Source of the DNA: Nanobdellati archaeon
GTDB taxonomy: Archaea; EX4484-52; WAPT01
Direction: 5' to 3'
Assembly: GCA_015520605.1 (NCBI GenBank)
Contig: WAPT01000019.1
Coordinates: 1 to 39,156 of the forward strand
DNA length: 39,156 bases
This document shows positions 10,053 through 20,151 of the stretch, piece by piece (position 1 is the first letter of the stretch; each line of letters begins with the position of its first letter). The position numbers and the translations under genes are program-made. The notes beneath the pieces are model-generated. The model did not search any database and was not told the origin of the DNA. It was given only the letters and a program-made list of their open reading frames with translations.

Positions 10053-11141
10053 TCATCGGGTGATCTCCACACTTTTAATGAACTCGTAGAGTTCCTTCGC
10101 CTTCCTGTTCTTCTCGAAGTGCTCTCGTATTGGTTTGATTAAGCCCTCCAAATAGCTTGCTACCGCCATCTTCAAGTCAAGAGGGTGAAGCTTGCCTTCT
10201 TTGTAATCCTTTTCCACCTCTTCGTATGACCCGTAGATACTGTCTCCGCCGTATTTTGGAGGTCTTTCAACCTTAAAATCGCTGAATGCTCTGAAAATTA
10301 TGTGCTTCACGTACTCGAGTACTGGATTATCTTCCACGACTCTCGCAGGACAGTAAGCCTTTTTAAGTTTCCTCACAATTTCTTCATAGCTGTCGTGAAC
10401 GAAGATGGCAGAATCCGGCTTACTCTTGCTCATTTTTGAAGATATTTCCTTGTCTATTTTTTCGTTCTTGTCAAACCCCTCGGTCTTTTTCGGGCCCTGC
10501 AGACCCATAAGCATGTGGTGGCTCACTATTACGGGCTTCCTCCATTTCAGTTTATCCGCGATCTCTCTCGCTAGCATGTTAACCTTTCTTTGATCAAGCC
10601 CAAGCTGGCAGATATCCACATCCAGCTGAAATATGTCGGCACACTGCATTGACGGATAGAACAGGAACGCGGTCGGGTTGCTGAGCTTTCCCACTCTCCC
10701 TGCTATTGTCAGGGCTCTTAAACCCCTCTGAATTGTGTGGTTCTTTGCTATCAGTATGACCTTCTTCCAGTACTCGGGATCATCGAAGAACTCTTTGTGC
10801 CAGATAACTTCAACCTTATTCATGTCAACTCCTGCAGCTTTCCACACCTCGACAAAATACTCACCACACTTCCTTATTTTTTCAAGATCCCCACATAGTT
10901 TGTTGTTTATCCATGCGAACGTATCAGCAAGTAAAAGTTTGAAATGCACGCCAGCTTTCATGAGATCTCTGAGTAGGAGGGGCCTAAACACCCCTACAGG
11001 CAAGTGCGCGAGCCCGCTCGGCTCAAATCCGTCGTATGCCGTAATTTTTTCTTTCGTCTCGACAAGTTCCCTCAGCTCAGCTTTGGTTACTATCTCTTCC
11101 CCCACCCCGGCTATCAACTCAAACCTCGTTTCGGCATCCAT
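10053..11141 (-). CDS. tyrS: Tyrosyl-tRNA synthetase (archaeal/eukaryotic type)
   Basis: YDGFEPSGLAHLPVG HIGH region, SSKMSKSKPDSAIFVHDS KMSKS motif, MQCADIFQLDVDICQLGLDQRKVNMLARE. Confidence 0.95.
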   Translation of the reverse strand: MDAETRFELIAGVGEEIVTKAELRELVETKEKITAYDGFEPSGLAHLPVGVFRPLLLRDLMKAGVHFKLLLADTFAWINNKLCGDLEKIRKCGEYFVEVWKAAGVDMNKVEVIWHKEFFDDPEYWKKVILIAKNHTIQRGLRALTIAGRVGKLSNPTAFLFYPSMQCADIFQLDVDICQLGLDQRKVNMLAREIADKLKWRKPVIVSHHMLMGLQGPKKTEGFDKNEKIDKEISSKMSKSKPDSAIFVHDSYEEIVRKLKKAYCPARVVEDNPVLEYVKHIIFRAFSDFKVERPPKYGGDSIYGSYEEVEKDYKEGKLHPLDLKMAVASYLEGLIKPIREHFEKNRKAKELYEFIKSVEITR

Positions 11142-11181
11142 GAAGTAGGGTTAAGTAATTTTACCCTTTAAATTTATTTTC

Positions 11182-12201
11182 ATGATCGAGATAGATGGGA
11201 GTGTGGGGGAAGGTGGGGGCCAGATAGTGAGGGCAAGCGTAGCTTACTCCTGCTTCACAGGCAAGCCCGTAAGGATATTTAATATCCGCGCTAAAAGACA
11301 AAACCCAGGATTGAGAAGACAGCACGCAACGGCAATAAAGATTCTTGCAAAAATCTTCGACGCAAATGTAAAGGGCTGCGCTGTTGGTAGCAGAGAGGTC
11401 GTCTTTGAGCCATCCGGAAAAGTAAGAAGCGGAGCTTACACTTTTGATATTGGTACTGCAGGCTCCATAACTCTTGTTCTACAGGCCCTTACGTTCGCGC
11501 TGATGGGTCGCGACTCAAAGATAACTCTAACAATCAAGGGCGGCACAGATGTTCCCTTCTCTCCAGCGTTCGATTACTTCAACCACTGCTACCTCAAACT
11601 GCTATCAGTTTTTGGATACGATGCAAGCGCCGAGGTTGTGAGAAGAGGTTACTATCCAGCGGGAGGTGGCGTCGTGAAGTTCACGTTTAACGGACATGAA
11701 CCAAAGCCAATGGTGCTGGATGAATGTGAAGAAAATCCCACAAGCGTGAACATATTCGCATCCGCATCTGCTGCTTTAAAGGCGGCCAGAGTTTGTGAAA
11801 GGATGGTCGCTCGTGCAGCAAATCTGATACGTAGGGAGCTGAAAGGTATTGCGGTGAGCACGCACATACACTACTCTGATTCCCTGTCCCCAGGAGCAAC
11901 TCTTTGCATAGTTGGCGGTGCATTACCCTCAAAAATCATCGGTGCTGATGAACTGGGAAGAAAAGGAACACCTTCGGAGAAGGTCGCTGAACTATGCGTG
12001 GCCAAATTCCTTGAGGAGTACAGCTCTGGATGCGTGGATTCTCATCTTGCAGACCACCTCATTCCTTTCCTTGCGGTGTGTGGTGGTGTTATAAAAACAT
12101 CCAGAATAACCACACACACATCAACCATGATCTGGCTTGCTAAACGATTTCTTGATGTGCAATTTGAAGTGGACGAAGGAAAGGTTGTAGTCTTACAATA
12201 A
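11182..12201 (+). CDS. rtcA: RNA 3'-terminal phosphate cyclase
   Basis: MIEIDGSVGEGGGQIVRASVAYSCFTGKPVRIFNIRAKRQNPGLRRQH; SRITTHTSTMIWLAKRFL with the conserved C-terminal His. Confidence 0.95.
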   Translation: MIEIDGSVGEGGGQIVRASVAYSCFTGKPVRIFNIRAKRQNPGLRRQHATAIKILAKIFDANVKGCAVGSREVVFEPSGKVRSGAYTFDIGTAGSITLVLQALTFALMGRDSKITLTIKGGTDVPFSPAFDYFNHCYLKLLSVFGYDASAEVVRRGYYPAGGGVVKFTFNGHEPKPMVLDECEENPTSVNIFASASAALKAARVCERMVARAANLIRRELKGIAVSTHIHYSDSLSPGATLCIVGGALPSKIIGADELGRKGTPSEKVAELCVAKFLEEYSSGCVDSHLADHLIPFLAVCGGVIKTSRITTHTSTMIWLAKRFLDVQFEVDEGKVVVLQ

Positions 12202-12244
12202 CAAATAAAAACATTATTATATTCCCTCTTCCAAACATAGTAAC

Positions 12245-15200
12245 ATGTTAATAATGAAAAGAAAAAATTATTTACTCACTTTAATCTTCCCGATAACTTT
12301 GATAGTATTAATAATGTTGTTTTCTCATACATCTTTTAGTGACAAACCAAAAAACTCCGAACTTTTTGAACTACAACAAGCCATTAGGAATGACCCTAAA
12401 ATCCTCGGTATTAAAGATCTACCAGCTTTTATTCAGGAAATGAGGCATAGAGGCATAGAACTCTCCGAGAAAAATATAAATAGTGTCAAAGTTCCATTAA
12501 TTATATACTTCACAAAAAGAGCCAATCCTGCATTGATTAAGCGACTTTTGAGACTGGGTGTCAACATTACTTCCTTGTCGCCTTCTAAACGTGTGGCTGT
12601 GGTGAGGGCATCTCTAACAACCCTTCAAGTATTGGAAAAAATGCCCGGTATTGAAATTGTTGAGTTGCCAAGAGCTTACAGAATATCTAGCACCGAATCT
12701 GTGTCTCTTATCAGAGCAGATGAGGTATGGAATGTCAGGGCGGGAAATACAAACATTACCGGGAAAGGCGTTACTGTGTGTGTCATTGATACTGGTATTG
12801 ACTACACTTATCCCGAATTTGGAAATTGTTCTACACTTTATAAACCAGCTAACAAAAGCGTGAGCGTAATTAATTATTTTCTCAATATTACCGGTCCTGC
12901 AGCAGAGAACATAACGATATCCATACCCAACTTCACAGTATATTCTGTTCATATCCTCCGATACGCGGTTTACCCTGGAGATTATCTTCGATTTTACAAT
13001 ACCAATGGTACTCTGATTAAAACAATAGCTAATGGTAGTGCGGACTACGATGTGTGGACGAACCCCACAACCACCCATAATGTTACTGCGGAGATTAACT
13101 TTACGAATCCCAACTCCTTTCTAATCATAGATATGGTCGCAAACGGAACGATGGTTCCTGAGAGTCTCTCCGTATGCAAGAAGTTCGTAGGTGGTTATGA
13201 TTTTGTGAATAATGTCCCAATCCCGAAAGATGATGTTTATCACGGTACTGCGGTTGCGGCCATCATAGGGGCGAACTCATCAACGCTCAAGGGTGTTGCA
13301 CCGGGAGTGCGTTTTGCCATTCTAAAAGCATGCGATAAACACGGATTATGCTATGACGATACAATACTGAGTAGTATTTATTGGTGCATAAATAATACCA
13401 AAAAGTACAATATTTCAATTATCTCTATGAGTTTGGGCGACAACACAACCTATAACAATTCTTGTGATGATTATGAACCTATTCTTTCAGATGCGATTCA
13501 TATTGCAATTAAAAAAAACATAACCGTCGTAATTGCGAGCGGAAATGAAGGTGATCGGTACGGGATTTCCTCGCCTGCATGCATCTCCGGAGTAATTCCC
13601 GTTGGAGCAACAACCAATAACGACGCCATAGCTCATTTCTCTAACAGGGGTCCAGCTTTTGATTATTTTGTTCTGGCCCCGGGGGTTAATATCTACGTAC
13701 CAGAACTGTTGGGCATGTATGGTTATGTCAACGGTACTTCTTTTTCGGCACCGCACGTTAGTGGAGTGGTCGCCCTGATGCAACAGTTTTACAAAACGAT
13801 TTACGGCAGACTTCCACTTCCGTCTTTAATCGCTGAAAAGTTAGTTTCAACCGGGGTTAAGCTTTTTGATAACGCTACTGGCATCGAATACCCGAGGGTG
13901 GATGCGTATGCTGCCGTTCTCTCCCTCGATCCAACTCCCCCCAAGATCTCCATAATTTCTCCTCAAACTTCAAGACTTATCATCAACAAAACGTTTTTGA
14001 ATGTCACCGCTTCGGTTGTGGATAATTTTGCTTTGAAGAATGCGAGCGTACTTTTGAAGTATGATGAGGAGCAAAAATGGAATGCAGTTTTCAATGAAAC
14101 TTATGTTGGAAATGTGAGAAATGACACGATAACGGCGGACGTTAACTTCCCACAGGATGGGTTCTACACATTGAAATTCGAAGCTTGCGACTACGCGTCC
14201 TGCAACAGCTCTACAACCATATTCACGGTGGTCGATACAACACCACCTTCTCTCTCAATAAATCTAACAAACGGCACGACCTACAAAAGCTCTTCGTTAC
14301 CAGTGTATGTAAGATGCACAGACATCACACCCATTACCAACATGAAAATCTGCATAAACCAATCATGCGTTAATGTCACCTGTGCGAATGGCGGGGCAAG
14401 AATCCTTCTTCAGAATCTCACCGACGGGTGGCATTCGATCTATGTCAGAGCAAGGGATACTGCAGGAAACAACGGCATCAGCCCGACATATTTCATTAAA
14501 GTAATGGAAAATCCAAAGCTTGAATTGAAACTTCCCAAGAAAAACGGAACCCTTCTGAATCGGAGTTGGATGAACTTCAGCGTGGAGGTAAGGGATAACT
14601 CAAATCTCTCAGCGGTATGGATTGAGATAAATTCCACCATTCAGAATATAACTCTCATACAAAATCTTACACGCACGAACATACCTTACAATGTCTCTTT
14701 GGCTGATGGAGAAAACAACTTGACCATATGCGTGAACGACACGTATGGTCTCATCACATGCTCTGCGGTATTGATCGCGGTTGATACAACACCACCGATC
14801 CTCGTCGTCAACGGTTTTGATCGAGGAAATATAATGACCAGTGGGGCTCTCAAACTCAACGTTTCCGTTGAAGATACTCCCTTCAACAATTTTAGCTGTA
14901 ATCTGATACTGCAAAAGAACTATAATACACTGTGGCATCCGGTTATGAGTGGGAGCATACAACCTTCTCTGTCCAACAATGATGAAACTTTTACAAATCG
15001 ATCCATTATAAAAACACTTTCCGATGGTATGTATAAAATTAACATTAACTGCACCGACGAAGCTGGTTTGAAAACGACGTTCTCAAGGATATTTTACGTC
15101 GATACGAGGCCACCTTCATTCAGATTTCTGACTAGCCCCAATACAAACACGATCAGAGACATAATCTACACAAACGTTTCAATTCTTAACATCACATTCA

Positions 15201-16573
15201 CTTTCGGAGATGGAGGTACGGGAATAAAGAGCTTGATGATTGAAAATGTGAGCGCGAACACTACAACAACGCTATTAAATTTAACCAATAACGACTTCTG
15301 TAACCTTACTCAAAAAAACATCACAACAAGTATTATTTTTAACGGGAACTCTTCAGAACAAACGTTTAAAATAAAAGTTGAAGATTTTGCCAACCACACA
15401 CTTGAACGCACTTTAACCTTTTTTTACGACAGCTCTCCCCCACAAATAACGGAGTTTTATGTACCCGAAAAGGTTTACAGGGGCACAAAAATAAAAACCA
15501 TAGCTATTTGTAAAGCACGCGATAACGACGGGATTTATAAATTGGAAATATCGGGAGATACATCGTCTGTAGGAAAAAAAGTAGCGTACTGTTGCGCTTA
15601 TGATCTCTCTCTAAACGTCAGGTGCGTTAATAAAACATTCTATGTTTATGTATCTTCATTTTCTCCATCACCGAAGCCCGCATTTTTAAAATCGGCGCCA
15701 ACGGCAATCCAGAATATGACAGAGAGTACACAGGACAACAACACAATGAAGATCATCGAAAACGGCGGTATGCTCGTGGAGCTCTATGTAAGCAAAACAG
15801 GAAAAACAATTGTTGACATAACTCCTGAAGAGAGAATAAGAGCGAAAATCCCTCTTTCAAAAATAGCTCTCAGAACTTCGAGAGAAGCATGGATAGATAT
15901 AGCTCTTAAGCCTGTTGATCCACACACGCTTCCGAAGGATCTTGGGAATGAGTACGAGCCAATCCGGGCATTTGAGATTACCGTAAGCAACGCTTCCGCT
16001 GTGAATTATGTACAATTAGATATCGTGGTGGATGTGAATATAGCTGCCACTTACTCCTACAATCTTATGGCATTGGTCGTGGAGGAAGATGGCAGTTATT
16101 CTTTCCATCCCTTGAAGTTTGCTGGTGTTGAGGGAGGAAATGCGCACTTCCTGTTGAGGATGGAGCATTTTTCGACAGTCTACATTCTCGGGAAAAGACT
16201 TGTGGAGACAACTCGACAAGAAAGCAATTCCAGCTATTTAGGCAGGTGGAAACCTATGGGTAAACAGATCGGAGAGAACCAAACATATCATGCTGAAAAA
16301 GGAGCGAATAAACACAGGAGAAGTGGACTAATTGTTGGTATCTTTGCACTCGTTTTGGTCGCGTTCTGTGTCCTTATTCTCACAATCATTTATAGAAAAC
16401 ACTACAAAGAGAAGAAACAGAACTACGCTCTTTCACCCCAACTCATCAAAAAACTGGAACTCCTCCAGCTCAGGGTGAGAGAACTTGAAGGAAGAGCAGT
16501 GTCACAGGAAGAAAGGGAAAGACTAAGAGAGCTTTTGGCGGAGATCGAGACGCTCAGAAAGCGTGTCATGTAA
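12245..16573 (+). CDS. Large membrane-anchored S8 (subtilisin-like) serine protease with Ig-like stalk repeats
   Basis: Signal peptide, VCVIDTGIDYTYPEFG (Asp), DDVYHGTAVAAIIGA (His), VVIASGNEGD (Asn), NGTSFSAPHVSGVVALM (Ser); repeated DTTPP.. modules; C-terminal TM GLIVGIFALVLVAFCVLILTIIY followed by a coiled coil. Confidence 0.92.
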   Translation: MLIMKRKNYLLTLIFPITLIVLIMLFSHTSFSDKPKNSELFELQQAIRNDPKILGIKDLPAFIQEMRHRGIELSEKNINSVKVPLIIYFTKRANPALIKRLLRLGVNITSLSPSKRVAVVRASLTTLQVLEKMPGIEIVELPRAYRISSTESVSLIRADEVWNVRAGNTNITGKGVTVCVIDTGIDYTYPEFGNCSTLYKPANKSVSVINYFLNITGPAAENITISIPNFTVYSVHILRYAVYPGDYLRFYNTNGTLIKTIANGSADYDVWTNPTTTHNVTAEINFTNPNSFLIIDMVANGTMVPESLSVCKKFVGGYDFVNNVPIPKDDVYHGTAVAAIIGANSSTLKGVAPGVRFAILKACDKHGLCYDDTILSSIYWCINNTKKYNISIISMSLGDNTTYNNSCDDYEPILSDAIHIAIKKNITVVIASGNEGDRYGISSPACISGVIPVGATTNNDAIAHFSNRGPAFDYFVLAPGVNIYVPELLGMYGYVNGTSFSAPHVSGVVALMQQFYKTIYGRLPLPSLIAEKLVSTGVKLFDNATGIEYPRVDAYAAVLSLDPTPPKISIISPQTSRLIINKTFLNVTASVVDNFALKNASVLLKYDEEQKWNAVFNETYVGNVRNDTITADVNFPQDGFYTLKFEACDYASCNSSTTIFTVVDTTPPSLSINLTNGTTYKSSSLPVYVRCTDITPITNMKICINQSCVNVTCANGGARILLQNLTDGWHSIYVRARDTAGNNGISPTYFIKVMENPKLELKLPKKNGTLLNRSWMNFSVEVRDNSNLSAVWIEINSTIQNITLIQNLTRTNIPYNVSLADGENNLTICVNDTYGLITCSAVLIAVDTTPPILVVNGFDRGNIMTSGALKLNVSVEDTPFNNFSCNLILQKNYNTLWHPVMSGSIQPSLSNNDETFTNRSIIKTLSDGMYKININCTDEAGLKTTFSRIFYVDTRPPSFRFLTSPNTNTIRDIIYTNVSILNITFTFGDGGTGIKSLMIENVSANTTTTLLNLTNNDFCNLTQKNITTSIIFNGNSSEQTFKIKVEDFANHTLERTLTFFYDSSPPQITEFYVPEKVYRGTKIKTIAICKARDNDGIYKLEISGDTSSVGKKVAYCCAYDLSLNVRCVNKTFYVYVSSFSPSPKPAFLKSAPTAIQNMTESTQDNNTMKIIENGGMLVELYVSKTGKTIVDITPEERIRAKIPLSKIALRTSREAWIDIALKPVDPHTLPKDLGNEYEPIRAFEITVSNASAVNYVQLDIVVDVNIAATYSYNLMALVVEEDGSYSFHPLKFAGVEGGNAHFLLRMEHFSTVYILGKRLVETTRQESNSSYLGRWKPMGKQIGENQTYHAEKGANKHRRSGLIVGIFALVLVAFCVLILTIIYRKHYKEKKQNYALSPQLIKKLELLQLRVRELEGRAVSQEERERLRELLAEIETLRKRVM

Positions 16574-17552
16574 GGTAATCAAGCAGTATCTCTCCCATTT
16601 CCTTTGTGGTCTGCGCCATCATGCTCAGACTCTCCACTATGTTGGTCATGAGCAGTGCCGTTTTCTGAGTGGTGGACAGCAGAGCTCTTCTTAACCTCTC
16701 CAGCTGGACATTGAGAAACGCAATACTCTCATCAACTATGCAGTTCGCGGCATCCCTCTCATTCAGAGATAAAGCTACGCGAACACTATCTACAAGTTTT
16801 CCGAGTTTGAGTAGAGCATCCTGCAGTACCATAACATTCCCGGCTGTAGTTCTTTCATCAAGCAACTTGATGGAGTGTCCGGCAACGCTCTCAACGCAGT
16901 CCCCCATGGTTTCGAGCTTCTGTAGAAGTGAATTGTAACCCACGACCTTCCTGAATTCTCTCAGAGTCGGAAAAGTCTCATAACCCATTAAATTTAGCTG
17001 CCGTCTTGCAAAGAGCACCAGCTTATCAATGTCATCGTCCATTTCCGTTACGGCGCTAAGAATTCTGGTGTCCCTGCTCGCTATCCCGTCCACTAGACTG
17101 CGTATCATTGCGGAAACAAGAGCACAACACTTCTCAGCTATGTCTTTTATGTCTATGAGCTCAGACGCACCCGCACCCACCACCGATATTTCCAAGAAAT
17201 TCTCACCCTCCGTTATGTTCACCCCGAATAGGATGGATTCGAGATCCTTTTTCATTCTCCTTCTTATATCCCACAGATCAAGACCAACAGCCTTTATTGT
17301 GTCGTACCCCTGCACATATTTTGCAACGATTTCCCTCACAAGCCAGCTTTCATTCTTCTGATAGATCACTTCGCATGATTTTTTGTGAGGTGGTATGTTT
17401 TTTCTCACTATCATATGTTCCCTTTCGGGAAGGTACTCGAGAATGAGGCAATCTCCCCGATTAATTCCATTTGCCCTGACCCAGTTCTTGGGCAACGATA
17501 CTATGAGCGTATTTTTCCCCGTTTTCTGAACCTTCCTTGTTTCTCGCTCCAT
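16566..17552 (-). CDS. PhoU-domain regulator with N-terminal AbrB/SpoVT-like domain
   Basis: RKVQKTGKNTLIVSLPKNWVRANGINRGDCLILEYLPE (AbrB-like) followed by a helical PhoU-like repeat region. ATG at 17552 preferred over ORF-track 17612. Confidence 0.85.
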   Translation of the reverse strand: MERETRKVQKTGKNTLIVSLPKNWVRANGINRGDCLILEYLPEREHMIVRKNIPPHKKSCEVIYQKNESWLVREIVAKYVQGYDTIKAVGLDLWDIRRRMKKDLESILFGVNITEGENFLEISVVGAGASELIDIKDIAEKCCALVSAMIRSLVDGIASRDTRILSAVTEMDDDIDKLVLFARRQLNLMGYETFPTLREFRKVVGYNSLLQKLETMGDCVESVAGHSIKLLDERTTAGNVMVLQDALLKLGKLVDSVRVALSLNERDAANCIVDESIAFLNVQLERLRRALLSTTQKTALLMTNIVESLSMMAQTTKEMGEILLDYLT

Positions 17553-17685
17553 CTTTTTATACCCATTCCACATTTTGTAAATAAATAGAGGTATATATCT
17601 AACAATACACAACTCAAAAAAGTTTAAAAAAGTATATGTTGAGACTCTCTATGTCCTTTTATTTCTTTTCAGTCGGTGGTAAAAT

Positions 17686-18003
17686 ATGCAGGACGTGCTT
17701 TTAAAGATCCGGGAGGCTGAGGAAAAAGCAAAGAAAATCGTGGAGGAGGCTGAAAAGAAAAAGGAAAAGATAATTTTGGACGCCAAAGAAGAGGCGGAAA
17801 CACTTTTAATCAAAAAACAGGAGGAATTAAAAGCTGAGAGGGATGAAATACTTAAGGAGTTTGAGAAGAAGCTCAAAAAGAAAAAGGAAAAGATAATAAA
17901 AAATGCAAGGAAAGAAGCAGAACTTCTCGAGAAAAAATACTTCAAGGTGAAGGAGAGGGCAATGAAAAAAGCGCTTCAAGCTTTCCTCGAGGCTTACGTG
18001 TGA
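17686..18003 (+). CDS. atpH: A-type ATP synthase subunit H
   Basis: Short, highly charged coiled-coil protein at the head of the A-ATPase operon. Confidence 0.85.
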   Translation: MQDVLLKIREAEEKAKKIVEEAEKKKEKIILDAKEEAETLLIKKQEELKAERDEILKEFEKKLKKKKEKIIKNARKEAELLEKKYFKVKERAMKKALQAFLEAYV

Positions 18004-18009
18004 TGTTCT

Positions 18010-19872
18010 ATGCTCCGCACGGAAAGGATGTACAAGGTAACCATAGCATGCGCGAAAAAGTACATGGAGGAAGTCATAGAAAGTCTTTACAACCTCGGAT
18101 GCCTTCATATAAAAGAGTATGAAATGACCGATAGTTTCTTCGACATAGGGAAACCATTTGAAAGGGCTGAACGTATCTCGAAACTTCTACTGAAGTTGCG
18201 CAATCTTCTCAACACACTTTCCGCGGTTGAGAACTGTGATCACAAGAAAAAAGGAGAGTTCAAAACCTTCGTCGAGCTGGAAGAGTGGTGCGATAAGCTT
18301 GCCGAGCGTGTTGATGGGCTGAACCTTCGCATCAAGGAGCTGGAGGACGAGATGTCAAAGATAAGATCACAGCTCCAGCAGCTCCAGCTGATCGAGAAAC
18401 TTGGTTTAAATCCACGCGAGCTATGGGATTACGAGACGATAGAGTGGAGAATTGTGCACACAAGGAACAAGGAACTTTTAAGCAATCTCCAAAAAAACAG
18501 GGAGAAGTTTGTTGAGCTCCGTGTTACCGAACACGAGAAGGGGTGGCTCATTGCCACATTCTACAAGAAGGAAAACAGGAGGGATGTGGAGAAAATCCTT
18601 GCAAGATATGATCACAGAATTGTGGATGTTTCGGATATTAGTAATCTTGATGTTTCGGTTGCCGAACTCAGAAAGAAACTTCTTCGAGAAAAAGAAGAGT
18701 TGCGCAGCCAAATTGAGAAGCTCAAAAGAGAACTGAAAAAACTCGCCACGGAATCCACACCCGTGCTTCGGTACTGGATCAATGTCCTTCAGGAAGAGGC
18801 GGAAAAAGCAGAAGCGCCTCTGAAGTTTGCATCCAGCGAGAACGCTTTCATAATCTCTGGATGGGTTCCAAAGAAAAACTCGGAAATACTCAGAAAAAGT
18901 CTTGAAAAGATAACTAACGGAAAGGTATTCATTAGATTTGATGAAATTGATGAACGGAAAGAGGATGCCCCCGTAAAGTTCGCTCATCCTAAAGGAGTAG
19001 ATAATTTCCAGGCGTTGATGGAAATGTACTCCTTCCCCAAATACAGTGAAATAGATCCCACACTCTTTGTCGCGATAACATTTCCTATTTACTTCGGATT
19101 TATTTTGGGTGATGTTGGTTATGGTCTTGCGTGCCTTTTTGCTTTTCTCCTTATAAAGAAAAAAATGCCACAACTCAAAAAAATTGTCAATGTTTTCATT
19201 TTCAGCGCTGTGGTAACGATCTTCTTTGGTTTCATCTATGGTGAGTTCTTCGGAATGAACGAAATTATGGGGTTCAGACTTCCGACCCTGATACACAGAG
19301 TACATGATACCATGACGCTACTGTATCTGGCGGTGGCGATAGGTATTGTACATGTGAACCTCGGCTTCATACTTGGTGCCATCAATGAGTACAGGCTCTA
19401 CGGGATCAAAAAAGCATTGCTGGAAAAGATAAGCTGGATCCTAATTGAAGTTGGTGCCGTGCTGTGGTATTCATCCTCCAAATCTTACATCTCCCTGCCG
19501 TGGGAACTCGGCGCTTCAGTAACAATTATCTCGGTTTTAATGCTTGCTGTGGGGGAGGGTATTAAGGGTGTGGTTGAGCTTCCGACCCTCTTCAGTCACA
19601 CTTTGTCATATGCACGATTGATGGGTGCTGGCGTTGCATCAGCTGGCTTGGCCATGGTTATAAACTCTACTGCCACCGGCTTTGTCGCCAAAGGCCCAGT
19701 CTACATAATTTTTGCGATAATGCTTGTTGTCTTCGGTCACATATTCAACATAATGCTTGGGATACTCGAGGGGTTCCTCCATTCCATTAGGCTTAACTAT
19801 GTGGAGTTTTTCACAAAGTTTTTCATCGGTGGTGGTTTTCCTTATAATCCCTTTGGGAGAAAAAAGGAATGA
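18010..19872 (+). CDS. atpI: A-type ATP synthase subunit I (a subunit)
   Basis: MLRTERMYKVTIACAKKYMEEVIESLYNLGCLHI; C-terminal multi-TM region with SHTLSYARLMGAGVASAGLAMVIN. Confidence 0.95.
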   Translation: MLRTERMYKVTIACAKKYMEEVIESLYNLGCLHIKEYEMTDSFFDIGKPFERAERISKLLLKLRNLLNTLSAVENCDHKKKGEFKTFVELEEWCDKLAERVDGLNLRIKELEDEMSKIRSQLQQLQLIEKLGLNPRELWDYETIEWRIVHTRNKELLSNLQKNREKFVELRVTEHEKGWLIATFYKKENRRDVEKILARYDHRIVDVSDISNLDVSVAELRKKLLREKEELRSQIEKLKRELKKLATESTPVLRYWINVLQEEAEKAEAPLKFASSENAFIISGWVPKKNSEILRKSLEKITNGKVFIRFDEIDERKEDAPVKFAHPKGVDNFQALMEMYSFPKYSEIDPTLFVAITFPIYFGFILGDVGYGLACLFAFLLIKKKMPQLKKIVNVFIFSAVVTIFFGFIYGEFFGMNEIMGFRLPTLIHRVHDTMTLLYLAVAIGIVHVNLGFILGAINEYRLYGIKKALLEKISWILIEVGAVLWYSSSKSYISLPWELGASVTIISVLMLAVGEGIKGVVELPTLFSHTLSYARLMGAGVASAGLAMVINSTATGFVAKGPVYIIFAIMLVVFGHIFNIMLGILEGFLHSIRLNYVEFFTKFFIGGGFPYNPFGRKKE

Positions 19873-19883
19873 GGTGAGGTTGA

Positions 19884-20108
19884 ATGGTAGGGGATGTTGG
19901 TCTCATAGCCATAGGTGCAGGACTTGCTATTGGACTTGGAGCTATAGGTGCAGGACTTGCCGAAGCAAACATAGGAGCTGCGGCAGTAGGAGCGTTTACA
20001 GAAAAAGAAGATCTGTTTGTAAAAGGCCTTATCATGACGGTGATTCCAGAAACACTTGTGATATTCGGGATGGTGATAGCGATAATGCTGATGCGTCTTG
20101 CACACTGA
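19884..20108 (+). CDS. atpK: A-type ATP synthase subunit K (proteolipid c subunit)
   Basis: 74 aa, one hairpin: GLIAIGAGLAIGLGAIGAGLAEANIGAAAVGAFTEKEDLFVKGLIMTVIPETLVIFGMVIAIMLM. Confidence 0.95.
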   Translation: MVGDVGLIAIGAGLAIGLGAIGAGLAEANIGAAAVGAFTEKEDLFVKGLIMTVIPETLVIFGMVIAIMLMRLAH

Positions 20109-20151
20109 CAAACTCCTGAGCTTTTTAATATCTTGAAACTGGGGGTAAACA

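Noticed and set aside
12614-13078. 154-aa minus-strand ORF
   Set aside because: Antisense within the S8 protease gene; no recognisable motif.
18478-19305. 275-aa minus-strand ORF
   Set aside because: Antisense shadow of atpI.
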